Shown in pieces: positions 56,960-64,000 of a stretch of DNA of 64,000 bases. Both the position numbers and the translations under genes were made by a program. This DNA comes from Phoronis australis. Lineage: Eukaryota; Phoronida; Phoronidae. Positions within the stretch are counted from its first letter, which is position 1; every line of letters starts with the position of its first letter. The notes under the pieces were generated by a model. That model was not told the DNA's origin, did no database searches, and was given only the letters and a program-made list of their open reading frames with translations. The stretch covers positions 165,143 to 229,142 of the forward strand of contig NMRA01000407.1 of the NCBI GenBank assembly GCA_002633005.1. Direction: 5' to 3'.

Positions 56960-58849
56960 TTCTTTTGAAGGGCTTGATTTTCGTATTCGCCTTATGATTT
57001 CTGAAGATACATGCAAATGTCTTCATGCGATCGTAATTTCAGTATGTGCATGTTAATATGTGTAAGTCAATTATGATATATTTGACAAAAAACAATGTAC
57101 AGACTTGCAGCACTGTTTGGATTCAGGGTATTACTGATATAATATCTACGGAAAAACAAAATGTTTCTACTACTTACACTTAGAAACGGGGTGAAATAGT
57201 TGCTGGTGTCTACTGTCAAGTAGCTAGTCAGTGTTGATTTAGTTATTTAGCATCTTCTAACATCCAAGCTTCACGTGCACCTAGTCTTCCCTAATTACAA
57301 ACCCGTCGCTTTGTCTTGTCACCAAATATAGATTTGTATCGTGCTTTGGCAAATGAGAAGAAAAATAATATCTTTTACTTAAAGAAGAGCACACAAAATG
57401 TGACAGTCGGTATCAGATTGCATTTATTCCTTTCAGTAAGCTAATGTTGTAAATTACATGTACGTTACTGCTAATGCTAACAATTGCCCTGATTGTCTTC
57501 TTCCTGAAACAAATCAAGCTTTTGCTATTCTATTGTCAGCCAGCATCCTAATCATCAATAGCTTTCTTCAATAAACCATAATCCTTCTCTGGGGATGTTA
57601 GACGTCTAAATGAGAAGCACTAGATATAGTTAACAAAGGAATGTCGCACACAGACTAGACTATGTGGTTCTGTAGATTGATTTTGCCTTACTCGCATTCT
57701 GCGGATGTTTGTGGAATCACAGTCATTTTTCACTCTTTGGACTTGGTTTTGTGATCTGTGTTTTGTACAAAGATTTTACGAGCATTTTAAGAAAGCATCA
57801 AACGGTTTTAGGCAAAAGTTGACCAGCAGTGTCAGTTTTATTTTTTCTAAGGTGTTTGTTCGGCCAAGCTTTCAACCTGGTTTCCAACTAATAAATCAAA
57901 ATATGAAAAAGATTATACATCAATGAACCCTGCTGAAATTGACACTTGAAAAGATCTAATAGTTTTTATTGCGGATATAAATCTGCCTTTCATCACAAAA
58001 ACACTTTTGGTTTAGACCACTTACCGCCATTGATTTCAAATTTGAAATGACTTGTGATGGCAGTTCGCTTTTACTTAAAAACAAGCCGTACAAGTAGTCT
58101 TGTCATGGCGTGCCATGTCGTGTTGAACATTGTCTCAGTCAACGAATAACGAACTGCCAGTTCTTTGCAGAGACTACCAAAATTCACTTCTCATCTGAGT
58201 AAGGAACAAGTTGAGACAAATTTTATAAATGCAAGTGAATTAAATCAAAAGTTCTCTTCTTGGACAGAATGCAGGTTTATTCTGTACGTAATAGGTGACA
58301 GTGAAAGCGACCACTAACCACACAAGTCGGCCATTTTTTGCTCAAACCATAACAATTTTGTAAAAATAACATAGAAAACCATAGAATTGAAGAAAACGAG
58401 TCAAAATATGCTCAAGTGTCAAAGTGCATTCCATGTGCCTACTTACCTATTAGAGGCTCTTGCATCTAATTACTGTGATTCTTATTACACTCCTTGTAAC
58501 TCATTTGGCCCTGGCGAGCAAGGCTCGTGATACGATATTATTTCCACAGAAGAGATTGCCAGTAAAAGCCAAAGCGAAAGTTTAAAAATTTATTGTTAAC
58601 ATCGGCAAAAATACGTAGCAAATACGTAATTCTCCTATTGGTTGACATGTATGTCCAACCTTTTCCAAGAATAACTCAAAAATAGACGATATCCGTCCCA
58701 AGTTCTTGTGACACGCCTACTACGTGAAATCTGCTCACAACATCAGGGTGGTATAAAAATGGTAAATTCTGATACAACTTTCGTACCTTTAGCTTTTGAC
58801 ATGACGCAACTGACGCGTCGCAAGATGATCGGTGTCATGGGGCCCTTTA

Positions 58850-58850
<1 letters not shown>
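56960..58850. other. No recognised gene
   Basis: 58140-58260 is a diverged relative of the right arm of the 26877 foldback (taacgaactgccagttctt ... aaggaacaag). Confidence 0.5.

Positions 58851-58855
<5 letters not shown>

Positions 58856-58925
<70 letters not shown>
58856..58925. repeat. (CA)35 microsatellite
   Basis: 70 bp of pure CA/AC. Creates Thr-His and Cys-Val frames that are not genes. Confidence 0.98.
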
Positions 58926-58926
<1 letters not shown>

Positions 58927-59274
58927 CTCAGAAACCGTGGCAAGGTGGAAGTTGTAGACAGGAATGAGGAGTGCTCATGCGCGAACATGCAAATTACGAG
59001 AGTCAAAGTTCATTTTTTTATTATATATTGTCATCAGGAGTAGCAGAACACATGTGGACGAAACAACACAATATCCAGTGGAATAACATCCGAATACTAG
59101 CTAGAGACAGTGAAACAGGTTGGACCAAGAGAAAGATCAAGGAAGCCACATATACATGAAAGTACAAGGCAATGTCTTCAGTCAGCTAAGCAAACAGCTA
59201 AGTGACACCTGGCTCAGTCATCTTAGGAAGGTAAAAGTATCATTAAATTCCCGCCAAGTAAATGGATGACTTCT

Positions 59275-59330
59275 GGTGTAGTGGTTAAGGTGCTGGACTC
59301 AACATGTCTCTTGGGTTCAAATCTTTCCTC
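59275..59330 (+). repeat. tRNA-derived SINE head
   Basis: tggtgtagtggttaagg fits an A box, and gggttcaaatct, about 30 bases on, a B box. The acceptor stem does not pair by eye. Confidence 0.55.
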
Positions 59331-59636
59331 GGACAATATATAATCAAAAAATCACACCATGATGAGTGTACCACATATCCGTGCTTGTTCTTCTAACAAC
59401 GCAGGAACACCTGACTATGGCCGGAGAATAGACCAACCGAAACGTCGTGACAATGTAAATAGACAAGACGTCGGTGTAAGTAGACCAAGAGATTTTAATA
59501 ATAGTTTTAACACGCCACCACCTCAGAACGGTTTTAGAAAGTCAATAACAAACTTGCCCTTGAATGGTTATAATACTGTTGATGGGTCGTACGTAAACAA
59601 AGAGAACATGGGTGCGCGGGGGAAAATGCTGGCGTG

Positions 59637-59775
59637 CATTTAGTAACACTAGGACCTACGCTAAGACCTACCTAAAATTTAGCCAAAGTCGCGTGATCTC
59701 ATTTAAAATACATGGCAATATCTCACGTAATCTCGCGAAGTCTTGCTTTTTAGCGAGGTTCTAGCTATAGTGAAC
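59637..59775. mobile_element. CGCTAGGACC-family MITE
   Basis: Starts catttagtaacactagg and ends ctagctatagtgaacg. The interior (tttaaaatacatggcaatat, cgcgaagtcttgctttttag) is nearly the same as in 14880-14970. Confidence 0.75.
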
Positions 59776-59799
59776 GGGAGGCAGGTTTGAAAGGAAGGA

Positions 59800-60640
59800 G
59801 AAGTATGTACAGTTCGAAGAGCCTTGTAGAAAAATACATTTCGTGGGAAAACTCCGATGGTGTGCGAGAAATGAAGGTGCCCTTAGATATTGCTTTTGCT
59901 AATATATTTGTATCGGACAGCCAGCAGAGATGTATTTGTTACACTTTGAGAGAGAGATTTTCGTTAATAGAGAATTTCTTTCTTAGTATAAATAATAATT
60001 CTGGTTAGGACATAAAATGTAAAAACCTTTTCATGTCAAGACTTAAATGGATTTCCGTCCTCAAACAGGTCATGTGACACGTGCATGGACAAAAATTATA
60101 GGGGTGGCCAACACATCCTGGTCGCATACTGTCTCTCATTTTTAAGTGGTAGAAACCAATTACTATCATGGCACGGACAGTGAAGCCAATTTATTAAAGT
60201 TTACAGCACTTCCCGAGATTTTCATGATTACAGGCCGTTGGTAGAAAGCCAGAGATTCACAGTTGTTAGTGATTCATGAATTACAGCCACTGCCATTTGT
60301 ACTTATTGAATTGCATAAAAGGATAAAAATAAAGTTGAAGACTTACCCCTTTACATGCACGCAATGCTCATTCTCTTGTCCACTAAAATGCCTTGAGATC
60401 GACACCACTTCCTATGTTGTTGAAAACTATTCAACAAGAGTATCTTCGCAACGAATATATATTGATTTGGATTACACAGCTTAGCCACTTACTTTTCGTT
60501 ACGTTCGCTGAAAAAATCGATCGCAAATACAAACGATGTCAAGATGTTCATATCGTAAAAGAATGCGTCTCGATCACAACGATGCTATTATTGCGATTGC
60601 ATTAAACAAGCGCTAACGCTTCGTATTTGATTAAAACGTG
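59800..60640. other. No recognised gene
   Basis: Several short open frames; none shows a family motif. Confidence 0.5.
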
Positions 60641-60653
60641 CCATATCGTAATA

Positions 60654-62402
60654 CAGAGGTTTCGCAAAGTGACGTGAACGAGAATTACTGCGTATATATA
60701 ATTGAGCGTGGCGATTCACGTTAAGGTAAAAAAATGGGTTTCGCAACAGCTGAATTTTACGTGAACCTGAAAGTCAACGTGAACCGAATAACTGAGCTCA
60801 GTGGTACATATCCGCTACATTATAAACTACTACAAATCACTCTGCGAATGCAACTTCTTTTACTTTCATTCTCATAACATCTAACACAAATCCGTCAATT
60901 CAATTAAGTCAAATTTTCAGTTAATTTTGCGATGAGATTTAACATCTCGTGTTCTATAGTTAGCCTCTCTTCCCTTTCTTTCCTCTCCATTTCCAACTTT
61001 TCCCGTTTCAGTGTTACCTCTTTCTCTCATATTTTCAGCTCTGCATCATGCTTTTCCTTGAGAAAGTTGATGGACAATCAGTAGGCTACTTGTACGTTTT
61101 ACAGAATCTTGAATGGAACAAGTTTTGTATAATTGTATTGAATTTTACTTTATCCCATTCGCGTTGAATCTTTCCGGGGAAATACGGCCATGAAATAAAG
61201 TTTTCCGTATTCACCTCCCGCACCAATTTAACAGTGACCTCTGACATGGAAAGTTCGAAAGGTAGGTCAATGACGACTCGACGTCTTCTGAGCCGGTTCG
61301 ATCACCAAAATTTCCGAATATACTTTAAAGTAACACGGTTGCAACAGTGTAACTAACACTCGACATGTAACCAGGCCCTAAACGTAAAAAACTGTTAATT
61401 ATAAGACACTTATGTCCCCGTTTCTAATTGCTGAATAGTATATCGTCTGCAACTCAGGCGCTGATTCCTATGAAATTAAAATATCAAATATTGTTGTTTT
61501 TTTAACTATTTCCAGTAGATGTTGCAAGTTCACTGCTCAGTTGCCGTTGTTTTCATCTTTGCTACCTCTTTTCAAGACATAAATCCTTACTTTTAAAACT
61601 GTTTCTTTTACAAGAGAAAACTTGCAACCTAACGCGCAAGTACATACATATAGGATGTGATCCGCCATGTGAACAGTCTTTGTGAAGTATTTGAAAAATC
61701 TGCCGAAAAATGTAAGAAACTTAGGGATTCGAAGCGCATGGGATAAATACAAAACGTACCTCTATTGGCGTACATGAACTAATATCCCACTGACCTTATT
61801 CCGTGTACCGACCTCGACCTTCCGTCTCGGTCTATTCGCGGAATAATGTCTCGTGGGATATTACTTCATGTACGCCGCTCTCGGTACGTTTTGTGTATGT
61901 ATTCCATTCTGCTACGCGTATGCAAGATGGGAATATATGTTGAATGTGAAAAAAGTCGTTTCAACAAACTCTTGTGAAAAATAGTGAACTTTTATAATTT
62001 GTAATTTATTTGCAGTTTAAAATAAAGAAATGCATGTAAATTAAGCATGTAAAAAATCTAATACGAACACAAAATCATATCTATTAAGAATCCATTCTAT
62101 TTCCATGATATCCAGCGAACAGCCGGACTTTAAGAACATTTATAGACAAAAATCGCGTTCATTTTATACTGAAGCAAAGAAGAAGGATTGAGAAATCTAT
62201 CAAAATAAAAATTGTTTCGATGTCTTGCCAAATAAGAATTAAACAAGGGCCACATGCTTCGCCTTTAAAGCGACGTGAATCTCTGTATTCGCGTAAAATA
62301 CGCAAACACTAACGGATTACGTCACAGCCAACAATGGCATGAATGACACGGAAATTATATATGAGTGATAGTTCACGTTCACGTCGCTTTGCGAAACCTC
62401 TC
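60654..62402. mobile_element. 1.75-kb inverted-repeat element with nested insertion
   Basis: Ends cagaggtttcgcaaagtgac and gtcgctttgcgaaacctct, inverted over about 55 bp, with more gtgaac words inside. Bases 61149-61900 within it are a copy of the TTTATCCCATGCGC element. Without that insert the host would be about 1 kb. Confidence 0.75.
61149..61900. mobile_element. ~750-bp TTTATCCCATGCGC element, inverted copy
   Basis: Reverse-complement copy of 39719-40476: body 61149-61747 and palindrome 61748-61900 (acaaaacgtacctct ... ctctcggtacgttttgt). The two copies differ by substitutions and a few small indels. Confidence 0.75.
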
Positions 62403-62524
62403 TAGTATCACAAATAACCCCTTTTTATACCTCATTATGATCCTGACATGGCCAATACAACCGTTAAATAATCCATTTACTTATTCAACTCGTGATGAAT
62501 AACATTTTGGCGGGAACCGGAGGC

Positions 62525-62585
62525 CGGATTCAAACACGCTGCGCTCGAGTTTGGAGCTGTCTACCTAGCCGCTGCACCATACAAA
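62525..62585 (-). repeat. tRNA-derived SINE head
   Basis: On the minus strand, TGGTGCAGCGGCTAGG resembles an A box and TGTTTGAATCCGG a B box, 35-40 bases apart. Confidence 0.5.
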
Positions 62586-62599
62586 AGCTTACTATCATC

Positions 62600-63736
62600 T
62601 TACGTTAAAATAGAATAATTTAAGGAGAATTCCACCCGATTTAATAAGTTTTTGTTACAGTCTTAATCGGTCTATATCCACATCGCCTCTCCGAGAGGTG
62701 TCACGTTAACCTGTGAGGAAGGTGAGTACACGGCGACGTCAGTGGTTCTTCAGCCGAATGCATGCCGCTATGGTGTGGCATATCGTTCGCGCTTGTGCGA
62801 GCCATGAAGCTACGACGAAAGCAAATATATTGTTTTTTCACGATTTCCTCGAGAACCCGAACTGCTTTGGAAGTGGTTCCCGGCAGTAAAGAACGAAAAG
62901 TACGCCGTTGGTACCAAGTATGAGACCGTGAAATATGTCCGTGTCTTTGGATGAATTATTGTAACCTAACAAATGTTTATATGAAACTGAAACAAAGTAT
63001 CAAAGTCTGTCTCAGTAGATACCATTTGTAATGCCTTAGTCGTGTTCGTGAGTGCAAACGTGCACCAAATGCAGTGGCGGATCTACGTTTTCAATAATAT
63101 GAAATAAAGAAACCTCAGACTAAGTGCGTTTGAACCTTATAGGGGGGGTTAGGATTCCCGCAAAGGTCGATTCCGAGGCGCGAGGCGCCGAGTGGGGGGC
63201 GGTCGAGAAGGAGGTTTTCCTCCACCCATGTAAGACAATTTTCTGTTTTTGTAGCCAAACAGTGAAATTTCTATGCATCCTGGTAAGTTTCTGGCACTTA
63301 ACATGTCTCTGGAGTTTTTCTTAAGATAATTGAAAACCCTTCTCAATTTCGTCACATGAACTTGGCTCAAAACTTTCGTGAAACCATATTTGTGCACATT
63401 TGGGTATGAGTCACGCCACCAGTAAAAATTTTTGTTGGAACATCTGCTTACACACACCTATTTTAACATACGAAAAGTCGTATACAAAAAGTGTGGTGTG
63501 TATACAGGGGTTAAGGCAACTACTAAATATTCAAGAGCATAAGGAGCACCGACGGGGCGTAAAAACTTGAATATCAGATGATCGCGTAAAAGCAGCTTCA
63601 AGTTGTTTAAGAACCGGAAGACCGGAAATAAACATGTGTGCTGTCTCGTTACGAGAAAAACCAGCGAACAATGGTGCTCTCAGCTCATAGTCTATTATTA
63701 AAAGCGACAATAAACAATTAAGTATCACTTTATTAA
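62600..63736. other. No recognised gene
   Basis: A GTGGCGGATCTA end of the G-run repeat family lies at 63073-63085. Possible but unconvincing THAP-like residues lie at 62830-62940. Confidence 0.45.
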
Positions 63737-64000
63737 ACTAACAGTTTTCGTCTCATTCATAACTTGTCATATCCATCTCGTCACTCTAACTCAGTTAACT
63801 CCCTCATACCCCCTCAATTCTCCCAAGTCCAGTACCAATCCATCACGGACGCTATCCGCCTGGTTCAACGGTTTGGGCGCCACTCCCTCATGGCTAAGAC
63901 TGACATCAAGGACGCTTTTCGCATCGTACCGGTGCACCCTGACGACTACCACCTCTTAGGTCTCTCCTGGGCCAACAACTTCTACTACGACAGGTGCCTG
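63737..64000 (+). CDS. DIRS-like reverse transcriptase, partial
   Basis: Open from 63737 (just after a TAA) to the window edge. Reads FRLIHNLSYP, SVNSLIPPQF, AIRLVQRFG, then AKTDIKDAFRIVPVHPDDYH and LLGLSW. This is the fingers-palm region of the reverse transcriptase of tyrosine-recombinase (DIRS/Ngaro-type) retrotransposons, where D-IK-AFR-IPVHP-D--LLG is characteristic. The catalytic YxDD box would be further right. There is no start codon or upstream gag in the window, so 5'-truncated here or preceded by unrecognised sequence. Confidence 0.75.

Noticed and set aside
58743-59043. Long open frames on both strands with Thr-His or Cys-Val runs
   Set aside because: They are translations of the (CA)35 microsatellite; no conserved sequence on either side.
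62830-62940. Possible fourth THAP fragment (FPREPELLWKWFPAV)
   Set aside because: The FP and Trp are suggestive, but no Cys pair is in frame upstream and no C-x2-H downstream.

Overview
This is AT-rich eukaryotic DNA, almost certainly from a marine invertebrate animal. The one clear gene is split by long GT-AG introns, and the rest is packed with small inverted-repeat elements, tRNA-like SINE heads, microsatellites and retroelement scraps. The many small inverted-repeat families and the unmerged allelic duplications would suit a highly heterozygous deuterostome such as amphioxus, a hemichordate or an echinoderm. The species cannot be fixed from the sequence. No bacterial-style gene packing, CRISPR array or operon is present.

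Left part (1-39 kb, minus strand): a cyclic-nucleotide phosphodiesterase of the PDE5/6/11 group, closest to PDE11. I could trace 14 coding exons by protein similarity and by splice phase. They run from a probable start codon at 38907 to an exon at 626-703. Together they encode a short N-terminal leader, GAF-A, GAF-B and the first half of the HD-type catalytic domain, including HNWRH and HDLDH. The last catalytic exons lie beyond base 1. The introns (up to about 10 kb) carry most of the repeats.

Assembly structure: three segments are present twice, and in each case the first copy stops at a single N (359, 6450, 30286). The copies are near-identical with small indels, as expected of two haplotypes left unmerged. 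One of these duplications repeats a PDE exon. A 13-N gap sits at 11374-11386.

Repeat landscape: nested inverted-repeat elements occur at 14667-15539 and 60654-62402. Two elements are bounded by TTAA (17720-19285, 54610-56950). There is a 1-kb foldback at 24104-25107, and a family of foldback elements whose arms are built of 21-bp units (5249-5648, 7114-7510, 21774-22232). A four-locus family carries CGCTAGGACC termini, and an inverted pair of ~600-bp elements carries a TTTATCCCATGCGC terminus. Three broken THAP zinc-finger fragments lie at 8840-9090, 9976-10249 and 30695-30892.

Right part (39-64 kb): no host gene was recognised. It holds repeats, a candidate solo LTR whose promoter has a heat-shock-element array upstream of a TATA box (42664-43291), a Penelope-like remnant (47417-47575) and, running off the right edge, the start of a DIRS-like reverse transcriptase (63737-64000).
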